From Lysobacterales bacterium 63-13 (lineage in GTDB: Bacteria; Pseudomonadota; Gammaproteobacteria; Xanthomonadales; Rhodanobacteraceae), in contig MKWR01000029.1 of the NCBI GenBank assembly GCA_001899855.1, positions 1-64,000 on the forward strand: 64,000 nt of DNA. Direction: 5' to 3'. The notes under the pieces were generated by a model that saw only the letters and a list, made by a program, of their open reading frames with translations, was not told the DNA's origin and searched no databases. A program made the translations under genes and the position numbers. Of this stretch, positions 53,530 to 62,963 are shown piece by piece. The first letter of the stretch is position 1, and the number at the start of each line of letters is the position of its first letter.

Positions 53530-54233
53530 AGCCTGCCATCCACGCAATGTGCGGTCGCCGCCGCGGCTTCACCTTGATCGAGATCCTCGTCGCCCTGGTC
53601 GTGTTTGCCGCGATGGCGGCAATCACCTGGGGCGCACTGGGCCAGATTGCGCGCACGCGCAGCGCGCTGGCTGCCGAGCAGGATCGCTTTGCCGCAATCG
53701 TGCGCAGCATGGGCGATCTTGAACGCGACCTGCGCCAGGCCATCGCGCGACCGTTGCGTGGCAACTATGGCGAACCGGTGCCGGCCGTGCTCGGCTTTGC
53801 CGATCGCATCGAATTGAGCCGCCTCGGCTATGCCAACCCGCGCGCCGAGCCACGCAGCAATATCGAGCGCGTGCTCTATGCGCTGGACAAGCACTCGCTG
53901 CGACGCGGGCGATACGCGGTGCTTGATCGTGCCGCCGGCAGCGTGCCGGAATGGCGCGACCTGCTTGACCAGGTTGCCGAGTTTCGCCTGCGTTATCTCG
54001 GCATGGATGGCACATGGCGCGAACAATGGCCGCCGCGTGATGTCGCGCCGGAAGAATTGCCGCGGGCAATTGAACTGCGCATGCGCCTGGAAGATTTCGG
54101 CGAGCTGCGCCGCGTGCTGGCCTTGCCCTCGACGATTCCGGCCAGGGGTGTCGGTGCCAGTGGTTCGGTCGACATGCCGGCACTTCCACCCGGCCCCTTG
54201 CCGGTGCTGCTGCCGAGTGGAGGCAGGCCATGA
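53526..54233 (+). CDS. gspJ: Type II secretion minor pseudopilin GspJ
   Basis: A 235-residue prepilin: leader of 14 residues, RRRG|FTLIEILVALVVFAAMAAIT, then RSMGDLERDLRQAIARPLRGNYGEPVP, the GspJ signature, and WREQWPP with a later AIELRMRLEDFGE. A Pro-rich tail follows. It starts within the end of gspI and overlaps gspK. Confidence 0.93.
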   Translation: MKPAIHAMCGRRRGFTLIEILVALVVFAAMAAITWGALGQIARTRSALAAEQDRFAAIVRSMGDLERDLRQAIARPLRGNYGEPVPAVLGFADRIELSRLGYANPRAEPRSNIERVLYALDKHSLRRGRYAVLDRAAGSVPEWRDLLDQVAEFRLRYLGMDGTWREQWPPRDVAPEELPRAIELRMRLEDFGELRRVLALPSTIPARGVGASGSVDMPALPPGPLPVLLPSGGRP

Positions 54234-55228
54234 ACGGGCCGCGGCGGCAGCGCGGAGTCGCCTTGCTGATTGCCCTGCTCGCCGTCGCCCTGGCGCTGAT
54301 CCTGATTGCCTCCCTGCTTGATCGCGGCGAACTGGCCTTTGCGCGGTCGCGCAATGTCCTGCGTGGCGAACAGGCGATTGCCTATTCCGAGGGCCTGGAG
54401 GCGTATGCGGCGCAGGTGTTGCGGCGTGACAACGAGCAGGATCCGGGCCTGGATACCTTGGGCGATGCCTGGGCCGTGCCGCTGCCGCCGCAGCAGGTTC
54501 CGGGCGGGCGCTTCAGTGCGCGCATGGACGATCGCAACGGCTGCTTCAACCTCAACAATCTCTCGCCGGATCTCGCCGCTGAAAAGCAGCGCATCTGGCG
54601 CAAGCGCCTGCGCAACCTGCTGGTCGCGCTCGAACTCGATCCGTCGCTGGCCGGTGCCATCGTTGACTGGATCGACGCCAACGGCGACATCGATGCCGAA
54701 GGCGGTGCCGAGGACAACGCCTATCTGGCCCAGGCGCTGCCGTATCGCGCGGCCAATCGCGTGTTCGCCCATGTTTCCGAGTTGCGCCTCGTGCGCGGCA
54801 TCAGTGGCGAGGTCTATGCTCGGCTCGCGCCCGAGGTTTGCGTGCTGCCAATGGGCACCTCGATCAATCTCAACACGGCTTCGGTCGCGGTCTTGATGAG
54901 CCTCGACTCACGCATGACCGCGGTGCTCGCCGAACGCATCCGCCAGAACGGTCAGGCACATTGGCCGGATCTGCAGACAGCGCTGAACGAGGTGGCGAGC
55001 CAGGGTGTCGGGATCCCGCCGGCGGACCAGGTCGATCTGGGTGTGACCAGCAGCTACTTCCTCGCCCGTGGCGAGATCACGCTTGATGGCGTGCCATTTG
55101 CATTTTCCAGTTTGCTCGAGCGCGTCAGCGGTGGCGCGCGCGGTGGCGTGCATGTGCTTGCGCGCAGCCGCGGGGCCGAGGATCTGCCTCCCGGGATGCT
55201 CGCACGCGCCCTGCAACCGGTGCGCTGA
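54230..55228 (+). CDS. gspK: Type II secretion minor pseudopilin GspK
   Basis: A 332-residue protein, the largest pseudopilin, which caps the pseudopilus tip. Leader MNGPRRQRG|VALLIALLAVALALILIA lacks the Glu at +5, as is normal for GspK. The segment GCFNLNNL, the acidic stretch DWIDANGDIDAEGGAEDNAYL (calcium site) and INLNTASVAVLMSL are family features. No gspL, M or N follows: 250 bases later the mraZ gene begins. The other secretion genes (gspC, D, E, F, L, M) must lie elsewhere if the system is complete. Confidence 0.93.
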   Translation: MNGPRRQRGVALLIALLAVALALILIASLLDRGELAFARSRNVLRGEQAIAYSEGLEAYAAQVLRRDNEQDPGLDTLGDAWAVPLPPQQVPGGRFSARMDDRNGCFNLNNLSPDLAAEKQRIWRKRLRNLLVALELDPSLAGAIVDWIDANGDIDAEGGAEDNAYLAQALPYRAANRVFAHVSELRLVRGISGEVYARLAPEVCVLPMGTSINLNTASVAVLMSLDSRMTAVLAERIRQNGQAHWPDLQTALNEVASQGVGIPPADQVDLGVTSSYFLARGEITLDGVPFAFSSLLERVSGGARGGVHVLARSRGAEDLPPGMLARALQPVR

Positions 55229-55414
55229 ACCCCCGCACCGGCGTTTCAGGTCAACAAGTGTGGCGCTTGCGGGCGTTTGTTCGCAGCGCCGCCACTGCCG
55301 TGCATGCCGATCTCCACGAAACCGTCGCCATTGCCGGTGGAATGCCTTGCGCGTGGCCTCGAAGGGGACGGGAAAACTTCAGCGGATCACGCCGCACACG
55401 CTGCATGGAAATCC

Positions 55415-55441
55415 TTGACAGCCCATTACAGGCGGCATAAG
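55415..55441 (+). promoter_or_regulatory. Candidate promoter of the division/wall cluster
   Basis: A perfect TTGACA at 55415-55420 is followed after 15 bases by CATAAG (55436-55441). It directly precedes the MraZ boxes, so a bound MraZ would be expected to block it. Confidence 0.4.
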
Positions 55442-55466
55442 GTGGGTTTCGGTGGGTTTTCGTGGT
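55441..55466 (+). promoter_or_regulatory. MraZ operator: GTGGG repeats at 10-bp spacing
   Basis: GTGGG occurs at 55442-55446 and 55452-55456, and a third, partial copy GTGG at 55462-55465. MraZ is known to bind three or four direct TGGGN repeats spaced by five bases in front of its own gene. The site lies 12 bases before the mraZ ATG. Confidence 0.75.
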
Positions 55467-55477
55467 GAATAGTGGTC

Positions 55478-55924
55478 ATGTTTCAAGGCGAAGCCGCGGT
55501 CACGCTGGACGAAAAGGGGCGGGGTTCCATTCCCGCGACCCATCGCGAAGCCGTGGCCAGGCTCAGCGGCAACCGCCTCGTCATCACCTACAACCCGTTC
55601 GAGCATGGCTGTTTGTGGCTGTTCCCGGAAAAAGAGTGGGAGCAGGTGCGCGATGAGGTCAACGCCCTGAGCAAGGCCAAGACCGTGCACCGCAACCTGC
55701 AGATGAAGCTGGTCGGTGCCGCCGCGCATGTCGAGCCGGATGGCAATGGCCGCGTCCTGCTTCCGGCCAGTCAGCGTGGCGCGGCGGGTATTGAAAAGAA
55801 AGCGGTCTTGCTGGGCATGGGCAACAAGCTGGAGCTGTGGAGCGAGCAGGCCCACCTGGCCAAGATCCGCGAGACGATCAGCGAGGAGCAGATCACGGAG
55901 GACATGCTCGATCTCAAGTTCTAG
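55478..55924 (+). CDS. mraZ: Transcriptional regulator MraZ
   Basis: A 148-residue DNA-binding protein made of two SpoVT/AbrB-like repeats: [19 protein letters not shown] in the first and [16 protein letters not shown] in the second. Rings of MraZ repress the dcw genes. ATG 55478 is used; an in-frame GTG two codons earlier is possible. GTGGTG repeats upstream form its operator. Confidence 0.96.
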   Translation: MFQGEAAVTLDEKGRGSIPATHREAVARLSGNRLVITYNPFEHGCLWLFPEKEWEQVRDEVNALSKAKTVHRNLQMKLVGAAAHVEPDGNGRVLLPASQRGAAGIEKKAVLLGMGNKLELWSEQAHLAKIRETISEEQITEDMLDLKF

Positions 55925-55937
55925 TCGGGAAGCAACC

Positions 55938-56861
55938 ATGGCGGAAGCGGAGTTCACGCATGCGCCGGTCATGCTGGAAGAGGTGATCGAGGCGCTGCAG
56001 ATCCAGCCACAGGGAGTCTATCTCGATGGCACGTTTGGCCGTGGTGGCCATGCGCGGGAAATCCTGAAGCGGCTGGACGAGCGCGGTCGGTTGTTGTTGA
56101 TGGATCGGGATCCGACTGCGATCGCGCAGGCGCAGAAGGAGTTTGGCAAGGACGCACGGGTACGCATCCGCCACGCCAACTTCGCCGAAATGGCGGACTG
56201 GGCGGAAGCGGGGCAAGGGTTGGATGGCGTGTTTCTCGATCTCGGCGTGTCCTCGCCGCAGCTTGACGATGCACGCCGCGGATTCAGTTTCCAGGCGGAT
56301 GGTCCGCTCGACATGCGCATGGATCCCGGCTCCGGGCGCAGCGCCGCCGAATGGCTGGCGGTTGCGACTGAAGGCGAGATTGCCGATGTGTTGTGGCGTC
56401 ATGGAGAGGAGCGTCTGAGCCGCAGGATTGCCAAGGCCATCGTCGAGCAGCGCATCGAGCGGCCGCTGCTGACGACGACCCAACTGGCCGATCTGGTGGC
56501 AAGGACGATTGGGTATCGGGAACGCAACAAGCACCCGGCGACGCGCACATTCCAGGCCCTGCGCATCCATCTCAACGATGAGCTGGGTGCGCTGGAAGCG
56601 GGACTTGCGGCGGCGCTGCAGCGACTCAAGCCGGGCGGCCGCCTGGTGGTGATCAGCTTCCACTCGCTGGAGGATCGTGTGGTCAAGCATTTCATGCGTG
56701 GACAGGCAACGCAGCCGATCAACCGGCGCAACCTGCCGCCGGTTGAAGTGCCGCCATCGGCCCTGCATGCGCTGGGCAAGCAATTTGCCGGGGCTGCCGA
56801 ACTGGCGCGCAACCCGCGTGCGCGAAGTGCGGTGCTGCGGGTTGCGGAGAAGCGCACGTGA
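55938..56861 (+). CDS. rsmH: 16S rRNA (cytosine1402-N4)-methyltransferase RsmH
   Basis: A 307-residue methyltransferase that modifies C1402 of 16S rRNA. FTHAPVMLEEVIEAL opens it, then YLDGTFGRGGHAREIL (SAM motif I), VFLDLGVSSPQLDDARRGFSF, NKHPATRTFQALRIHLNDEL and VISFHSLEDRVVKHFM. It is 14 bases after mraZ and overlaps ftsL by four bases. Confidence 0.96.
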   Translation: MAEAEFTHAPVMLEEVIEALQIQPQGVYLDGTFGRGGHAREILKRLDERGRLLLMDRDPTAIAQAQKEFGKDARVRIRHANFAEMADWAEAGQGLDGVFLDLGVSSPQLDDARRGFSFQADGPLDMRMDPGSGRSAAEWLAVATEGEIADVLWRHGEERLSRRIAKAIVEQRIERPLLTTTQLADLVARTIGYRERNKHPATRTFQALRIHLNDELGALEAGLAAALQRLKPGGRLVVISFHSLEDRVVKHFMRGQATQPINRRNLPPVEVPPSALHALGKQFAGAAELARNPRARSAVLRVAEKRT

Positions 56862-57127
56862 GCTTGCGTGTGCTGGCCATGTTGATGCTGGCCGCTGCGG
56901 TGATCGGCAGCGCCATCGGCGTGGTCTACGCGCGTCATGAAAGCCGTCGCAATTTCGTCGAGTTGAACCAGCTCACCAATGAACGCGACAACCTCAATTT
57001 CGAGTTCGGGCGCCTGCAACTGGAGCAGGCGACCTGGGCGGAAAACAATCGAATAGAACAGATCGCACGCGGTCGCCTCGGCATGGTTTCGCCGGGGCCC
57101 GCGGAGATGATCGTCACCAAGCGTTGA
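56858..57127 (+). CDS. ftsL: Cell division protein FtsL
   Basis: An 89-residue bitopic membrane protein: one helix (about residues 4-23) and a periplasmic coiled coil (ELNQLTNERDNLNFEFGRLQ) ending in IARGRLGMVSPGPAEMI. It forms the FtsQLB complex that activates septal wall synthesis by FtsWI. GTG start inside the rsmH stop (GTGA). Confidence 0.93.
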   Translation: MSLRVLAMLMLAAAVIGSAIGVVYARHESRRNFVELNQLTNERDNLNFEFGRLQLEQATWAENNRIEQIARGRLGMVSPGPAEMIVTKR

Positions 57128-57270
57128 TCCGGCAGTGAGGGGGAACTCACAGTCATGAATGAAAGCCCGTTCGCAAGGATTGCGAAGCACATTCCGGCCA
57201 CGGCCCGGCTTGCTTCTGGCTGTGCAAAAGCACAGGCAGGCGCAGTCGCGTGCGTGGCGAGGGCGTGCCG

Positions 57271-59049
57271 ATGACCTCGCGGGCCAAGCCGGGCAACCTG
57301 CGCTTCCGCCTGTACATGGTGCTCATGGTGCTCGTCCTGGCGACCACGGCGCTGGTCGTGCGCGCCGTCGATCTGCAGGTCGTGCGCAAGGATTTCTACC
57401 AGGGCGAAGGCGACTCGCGCTATCTGCGCGACATCCCGATCGCGGTATCGCGCGGCACCATCTTCGATCGCAATGGCGAGCCGCTGGCGGTTTCCACGCC
57501 GGTCGAGTCGATCTGGGGCAATCCGCAGGAACTGCTGGCCAACCCCGAACAGTTGCCGATCCTGGCCAAGGCGCTGGAGGTCACCACGGCCGATCTCACC
57601 GAGCGCCTCGTGCAGCGCAAGGACAAGGAATTCCTCTACCTGAAACGACCGGTCGACCCCGATGCGGCTGCCGAGATCCTCGCCCTGAAGATTCCCGGGG
57701 TGGCCAGCGAACGTGCGTTTCGCCGCTATTACCCGAGTGGCGAGATCATGGCCCACGCACTCGGCATCACCAATATCGATGATCGCGGCCAGGAAGGCCT
57801 GGAGCTCGCCTTTGACGACTGGCTGGCCGGCAAGCCCGGTTTGAAACGGGTCATTCGCGATCGCCTCGGCCACGTCGTCGAGAATGTCGAACTGTTGAAG
57901 GAAGCCCAGCCCGGTCGCGACCTGACCCTGTCGATCGACCGCCGCATCCAGTACCTGGCCTATCGCGAATTGAAGTCGGCGATCCTCGAGCATCAGGCCT
58001 CGTCCGGCTCGATGGTCATCCTCGACGTCAGCAACGGCGAAGTGCTGGCGATGGTCAACCAGCCCTCGTTCAACCCGAATTCGCGGGTGGCGATCGACCC
58101 GGCATTCCGTCGCAATCGCGCGGTCACCGACGTCGTCGAGCCGGGCTCGACGATGAAGCCGTTCACCATTGCCGCGGCCCTCGAGAGTGGTCGCTGGAAG
58201 CCGGAAACACCGATCGACACCACGCCGGGCAAGCTGCAATTGCAGGGCGGCTACACGATCAGCGATTTCCGCAACTACGGCATGATCAACGTCGGTCGGG
58301 TGATCACCAAATCGAGCAATGTCGGCGCCGCCAAGATTGCCGCGACGCTGAGCAGCGAGCACATGTACGACGTGCTGCATCGCTTCGGTTTCGGCGAGGT
58401 CAGCGGCTGCGGCTTTCCCGGCGAATCGCCGGGTTTCCTGCCGGTCTCGAAAAGCTGGGGGCCGGTGGAGAAGGCAACCATCGCCTACGGTTACGGACTC
58501 AGCGTGACGCCGATGCAGATTGCCCAGGCCTATGCCGCCCTGGCCAATGGCGGGCGCCTGCGCCAGCCGGGTTTCGTCAAGGGTGCGATCAATCCCGACA
58601 GTGCCGTGATCGATCCGCAGATCGCCGCCAGCGTGCGCGCGATGCTGGAAACGGTGGTATCGCCGGAGGGTTCCGGGCTGGCCGCGGCGGTGCCGAATTT
58701 CCGCGTCGCCGGCAAGACCGGCACGTCGCGGCGCGCGGTCGCCGGAGGCTATGAAAAGCGCTATGTCTCGCTGTTTTCGGGCATGGTGCCGGCGAGCAAT
58801 CCGCGCCTCGTCGGCGTCGTCATCATCAATGACCCGGGGCGTGGCGAAGGTGCCTACTTCGGCGGCCTGGTCTCCGCGCCGGTCTTCAGCAAGGTCATGG
58901 CCAACGCCCTGCGCCTGCTCGATGTACCGCCCGACAACGTGCAGCGCTGGTACGCAGGTTCGCCCGATGTCGGGCATCCGATCGGCCCGGCCAGTGCGCA
59001 TCCGGAATATCCCGCCGACCAGCCGAACTACGAGGAGGCGGTGCCATGA
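57271..59049 (+). CDS. ftsI: Penicillin-binding protein 3, septal transpeptidase FtsI
   Basis: A 592-residue class B penicillin-binding protein. A short cytoplasmic tail and one helix (about residues 14-36) lead to RGTIFDRNGEPLAVSTPVES and the dimerisation domain. Transpeptidase motifs are complete: STMK in VEPGSTMKPFTI, SSN in TKSSNVGAAK and KTG in VAGKTGTSRR. It crosslinks septal peptidoglycan with FtsW. ATG 57271 is preferred because GAGGG lies seven bases before it; GTG 57250 would add seven residues. The 143-base gap after ftsL, the largest in the cluster, holds no credible gene. Confidence 0.95.
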   Translation: MTSRAKPGNLRFRLYMVLMVLVLATTALVVRAVDLQVVRKDFYQGEGDSRYLRDIPIAVSRGTIFDRNGEPLAVSTPVESIWGNPQELLANPEQLPILAKALEVTTADLTERLVQRKDKEFLYLKRPVDPDAAAEILALKIPGVASERAFRRYYPSGEIMAHALGITNIDDRGQEGLELAFDDWLAGKPGLKRVIRDRLGHVVENVELLKEAQPGRDLTLSIDRRIQYLAYRELKSAILEHQASSGSMVILDVSNGEVLAMVNQPSFNPNSRVAIDPAFRRNRAVTDVVEPGSTMKPFTIAAALESGRWKPETPIDTTPGKLQLQGGYTISDFRNYGMINVGRVITKSSNVGAAKIAATLSSEHMYDVLHRFGFGEVSGCGFPGESPGFLPVSKSWGPVEKATIAYGYGLSVTPMQIAQAYAALANGGRLRQPGFVKGAINPDSAVIDPQIAASVRAMLETVVSPEGSGLAAAVPNFRVAGKTGTSRRAVAGGYEKRYVSLFSGMVPASNPRLVGVVIINDPGRGEGAYFGGLVSAPVFSKVMANALRLLDVPPDNVQRWYAGSPDVGHPIGPASAHPEYPADQPNYEEAVP

Positions 59050-60527
59050 GCACGGCCATGCGCCTCGACGACCTGCTGGCCGGACACGCCGACAGCGGCG
59101 GCTTTGCCGATGTCATCGTGCGCGGGCTCAGTCTTGATTCGCGCGCTGTCGCCACCGGCGATGCCTTCGTCGCCCTGCAAGGCAGTTGCGAACATGGCAT
59201 CGGCTTCGCTGCCTCGGCATTCGCCCGTGGCGCCCGCATCGTGCTCGCCGAAAGCGCTCCGGCAGTCGCGCAAACCGTCGTTGCCGGCGATGTGCTCTGC
59301 ATCGATGGCCTGCGCGAGAAACTGGGCGCGATCGCAGCGCGATTCTTTGGCGATCCTTCGCGGCACCTGCGCGTTACCGGCGTCACCGGCACCAATGGCA
59401 AGACCTCGATCGTGCAACTGCTGGCACGCGCCTTCAGCGTGCTCGGCCGGCGCAGCGCGACGATTGGCACGCTCGGCGCAGGCTTGCATGGGGCACTCGA
59501 TGCCGGGGAACGCACGACGCCGGATGCAATCAGCCAGCAGCGCTTGCTGGCACGCTTCGTCGAGCAGGGTGCCAGCGATGTGGCGATGGAGGTTTCCTCG
59601 CACGCCCTGGACCAGGGCCGCGTCAACGGCATCCAGTTCCGCATTGCCGTGTTCACCAACCTGACCCGCGATCATCTGGACTACCACGGCGACATGAGTG
59701 CCTATGCCGCGGCCAAGCGCAAGCTGTTCCACCTGCCCGGCGTCGGCAGCGCGGTCATCAACATCGACGATGCCTTTGGTCGCTCCCTGAGCGCGGATCT
59801 GCCGGCCACGGTCGCATGCGTGCGCTATGCGATCGATGCCGCGGACGCGGAAGTGCGCGCACTGGACATCGACATGGACGCATCGGGCTTGCGCTTCCTC
59901 CTGCGCACGCCGTGGGGCGAGCAGCGCATCGAATCGAAGCTGCTTGGTCGCTTCAACGTCGCCAACCTGCTTGCGGTGGCGGCAACACTTGGCGCGCTCG
60001 GTCATGGCTTCGCCGACATTGTCGACGCCCTGGTCGCGCTGGAGCCGGTGCCCGGACGCATGAGCCGCCTTGGCGGCAGCAACGGCCAGCCGCTGGTGGT
60101 GATCGATTACGCGCACACGCCGGATGCGCTCGAACAAGCCCTGACCAGCCTGCGCGCGCATTGCACCGGCGCGCTGGTCTGCGTCTTCGGTTGTGGCGGA
60201 GAGCGCGATGCCGGCAAGCGCCCGCAGATGGCGCGGATCGCGGAACGCCTGGCGGATCGCGTCATCGTCACCGACGACAACCCGCGTGGCGAGGACGGCG
60301 ATGCGATCGTCGCGGCGATCCTCGCTGGCTTCGCGCGTGTCGATGATGTCGTCGTCGAGCGCGATCGCGGCCGCGCCATCCAGCGCGCGATTGGCGCCGC
60401 GGGCGAAGACGATGTCGTGCTCATCGCCGGCAAGGGCCATGAGCCCTATCAGGAAATCGCCGGCGTGCGCCATGCCTTCGACGACCTGGAAGTCGCACGG
60501 CGGATGCTGGGAGCGCGGCCATGCTGA
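59046..60527 (+). CDS. murE: UDP-MurNAc-tripeptide synthetase MurE (meso-DAP adding)
   Basis: A 493-residue Mur ligase that adds the third peptide residue to UDP-MurNAc-L-Ala-D-Glu. ATP loop VTGVTGTNGKTS, central VSSHALDQGRV and NLTRDHLDYHG are present. The motif DDNPRGED contains DNPR, which in this family marks use of meso-diaminopimelate, as expected for a Gram-negative wall. The start overlaps ftsI (ATGA). Confidence 0.96.
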   Translation: MSTAMRLDDLLAGHADSGGFADVIVRGLSLDSRAVATGDAFVALQGSCEHGIGFAASAFARGARIVLAESAPAVAQTVVAGDVLCIDGLREKLGAIAARFFGDPSRHLRVTGVTGTNGKTSIVQLLARAFSVLGRRSATIGTLGAGLHGALDAGERTTPDAISQQRLLARFVEQGASDVAMEVSSHALDQGRVNGIQFRIAVFTNLTRDHLDYHGDMSAYAAAKRKLFHLPGVGSAVINIDDAFGRSLSADLPATVACVRYAIDAADAEVRALDIDMDASGLRFLLRTPWGEQRIESKLLGRFNVANLLAVAATLGALGHGFADIVDALVALEPVPGRMSRLGGSNGQPLVVIDYAHTPDALEQALTSLRAHCTGALVCVFGCGGERDAGKRPQMARIAERLADRVIVTDDNPRGEDGDAIVAAILAGFARVDDVVVERDRGRAIQRAIGAAGEDDVVLIAGKGHEPYQEIAGVRHAFDDLEVARRMLGARPC

Positions 60528-61891
60528 AGCTCTCCCTCGCCAGCATCGCCGAGGCCACGCAAGGTCACGCGTACGGTGCCGACGTGCACGTCGAGTGTGT
60601 CTCCACCGACAGCCGCAAGCACGCCGCGAATGCCTTGTTTGTAGCCCTGCGCGGCGAGCAGCACGATGCCCATGGATTTCTTGCCCAGGCGCGCGGCAAC
60701 GGAGCGGTGGCAGCACTGGTCGAGCGCCGCATCGATACCGATCTGGCCCAGGTCGTTGTCGCCGACACGCAGATCGCGCTGGGTCTGCTGGCGGCACACG
60801 TGCGCCGCCAGCGCGATGTCTGCGTGATCGGCATCACCGGCTCGAACGGCAAGACCACGGTGAAGACCCTGCTCGCCGGCATCCTTGCGCGAGTCGCGCC
60901 GACACATGCCAGCAGCGGCAGTTTCAACAACGAGATCGGCTTGCCGCTGACCCTGCTTTCGATGCCGGAAGACACGCGCTTCGCGGTGCTGGAAATGGGT
61001 GCCGGCAAGCCTGGCGACATCGATTACCTGGCCGCCATCGCGCAGCCGCGGATTGCCCTGGTCAACAACGTCGCCCCGGCGCACCTCGAGCGCATGGGTT
61101 CGCTGGATGGCGTGGCCGCGACCAAGGGCGCGATCTACAGCGCCTTGCCGGCCGATGGCATTGCCGTGATCAATGCCGACGATGCCTATGCCGGATTCTT
61201 TGCCGGCCTGGCCGGCAGTCGCCGCGTGATCCGCTTCGGCGTCAACACGCAGGCCGAGGTCATGGCGCGCTTCGACAAGGCAGCGCCAGCGAATGCCTTC
61301 ACCCTGCTTGCGGCGGGCGAGGAAATCGACATCACGCTGCCACTGCTGGGTCGGCACAATGTGAACAATGCTTTGGCGGCGGCGAGCCTGGCCCTCGCCG
61401 TCGACGTGCCGCTGGCGGCGATCAAGCAAGGCCTCGAAGCGGCCAGCGCGGTCGCCGGGCGCAGCGCGCAGCGCAAACATGCCAGCGGTGCCTTGATCAT
61501 CGACGATACCTACAACGCAAATCCTGCTTCATTTGCCGCCGCCATCGATACCCTGGCGGAGTTTTCCGGAACCCGCATCCTCGTTGTCGGCGACATGCGC
61601 GAGCTGGGTGCCGATGGCGAAAACCTGCACGCCAGGATTGGCACGCAGGCGGCGGCCAAGGGCATCGACCGCTTGCTTGCGGTCGGTGCACTGAGCCGCG
61701 CCACGGCGACTGCATTCGGCAGCAAGGCACGCCACTTCCCCGACCAGGCAGCGCTGGTCGAGGTGCTTCGTGGCGAACTGTCCACGGCGACGACGGTATT
61801 GATCAAGGGTTCGCGCGGCTCGGCCATGGATCGCGTGGTCGCTGCCTTGTTCGCCGCCGAAGCCACGGCAGGAGGGCGACATGCTGCTTGA
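60521..61891 (+). CDS. murF: UDP-MurNAc-tripeptide:D-Ala-D-Ala ligase MurF
   Basis: A 456-residue Mur ligase that adds D-Ala-D-Ala to complete the pentapeptide. [27 protein letters not shown] is the typical N-domain; [19 protein letters not shown] the ATP loop; [14 protein letters not shown] the C-domain motif. It overlaps murE by seven bases and mraY by eleven. Confidence 0.96.
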   Translation: MLKLSLASIAEATQGHAYGADVHVECVSTDSRKHAANALFVALRGEQHDAHGFLAQARGNGAVAALVERRIDTDLAQVVVADTQIALGLLAAHVRRQRDVCVIGITGSNGKTTVKTLLAGILARVAPTHASSGSFNNEIGLPLTLLSMPEDTRFAVLEMGAGKPGDIDYLAAIAQPRIALVNNVAPAHLERMGSLDGVAATKGAIYSALPADGIAVINADDAYAGFFAGLAGSRRVIRFGVNTQAEVMARFDKAAPANAFTLLAAGEEIDITLPLLGRHNVNNALAAASLALAVDVPLAAIKQGLEAASAVAGRSAQRKHASGALIIDDTYNANPASFAAAIDTLAEFSGTRILVVGDMRELGADGENLHARIGTQAAAKGIDRLLAVGALSRATATAFGSKARHFPDQAALVEVLRGELSTATTVLIKGSRGSAMDRVVAALFAAEATAGGRHAA

Positions 61892-62963
61892 ACTGGCCGA
61901 CCTCCTGCGCAACTGGTACAGCGGCTTCCACCTGTTCCAGTACCTGACCTTCCGCGCCATCATGAGCACGCTGACCGCGCTTGCCGTATCCCTGCTGATC
62001 GGCCCGGCGGTGATCCGCAAGCTGGCCGACATGAAGGCCGGCCAGGTGGTCCGCTCGGACGGCCCGCAGACGCACCTGTCCAAGGCCGGCACGCCGACCA
62101 TGGGTGGACTGCTGATCATTCTCGCCGTGGCCATCGCCACGCTGTTGTGGATGGACCTGCGCAATCACTACGTGTGGATGGTGCTGGGTGTCACCGTCGC
62201 CTTTGGCGGTATCGGCTTCTACGATGACTACAAGAAGCTGGTGCTGCGTGACAGTCGCGGTCTCGCCTCGCGCTGGAAGTACTTCTGGCAATCGGTGTTC
62301 GGCCTGACGGTGGCACTGATCCTGTACTTCCAGGCCGACCTGCCGGCGCAGACCGCGCTCTACCTGCCGCTGTTCAAGACCGTGGCGATTCCGCTCGGCC
62401 CGCTGTTCGTGCCGCTGGCCTATCTGATGATTGTCGGCTTCTCCAATGCGGTGAACCTCACCGATGGCCTCGACGGTCTCGCCATCATGCCCAGCGTGCT
62501 GGTGGTCGCCGCGCTCGGCGTGTTCGCCTACCTGGCCGGCAATGTCGTCTTCTCCAACTATTTGCAGATTCCATCGATTCCCGGTGCCGGCGAACTGGCG
62601 ATCTTCTGCGGCGCCCTCGGTGGTGCGGGCCTCGGCTTCCTCTGGTTCAACACCTATCCGGCCCAGGTCTTCATGGGCGACATCGGCGCGCTGGCGGTAG
62701 GTGCGGCGCTCGGCACCATCGCGGTGATCGTCAGGCAGGAGTTCGTCCTCCTGATCATGGGCGGCGTCTTTGTCATGGAGACCGCCTCGGTGATGCTGCA
62801 GGTGGCCAGCTTCAAGCTGACCGGCAAGCGCATCTTCCGCATGGCCCCGATCCATCACCACTTCGAGCTGAAGGGCTGGCCCGAGCCGCGGGTGATCGTG
62901 CGTTTCTGGATCATCAGCGTGGTGCTGGTGCTGGTCGGTCTTGCCACGTTGAAGGTGCGCTGA
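61881..62963 (+). CDS. mraY: Phospho-MurNAc-pentapeptide transferase MraY
   Basis: A 360-residue membrane enzyme with ten helices that makes lipid I from UDP-MurNAc-pentapeptide and undecaprenyl phosphate. [21 protein letters not shown] (DDxxK), [12 protein letters not shown] (DGLDGL) and the end [19 protein letters not shown] are family signatures. The next gene, ftsW, overlaps its stop; there is no murD between them. Confidence 0.97.
   Translation: MLLELADLLRNWYSGFHLFQYLTFRAIMSTLTALAVSLLIGPAVIRKLADMKAGQVVRSDGPQTHLSKAGTPTMGGLLIILAVAIATLLWMDLRNHYVWMVLGVTVAFGGIGFYDDYKKLVLRDSRGLASRWKYFWQSVFGLTVALILYFQADLPAQTALYLPLFKTVAIPLGPLFVPLAYLMIVGFSNAVNLTDGLDGLAIMPSVLVVAALGVFAYLAGNVVFSNYLQIPSIPGAGELAIFCGALGGAGLGFLWFNTYPAQVFMGDIGALAVGAALGTIAVIVRQEFVLLIMGGVFVMETASVMLQVASFKLTGKRIFRMAPIHHHFELKGWPEPRVIVRFWIISVVLVLVGLATLKVR

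Noticed and set aside
57159..57782. 207-codon frame between ftsL and ftsI, considered as a frameshifted ftsI start
   Set aside because: FtsI family residues begin properly at 57271 with a good ribosome-binding site. The other frame has no membrane helix and runs out of frame through ftsI.
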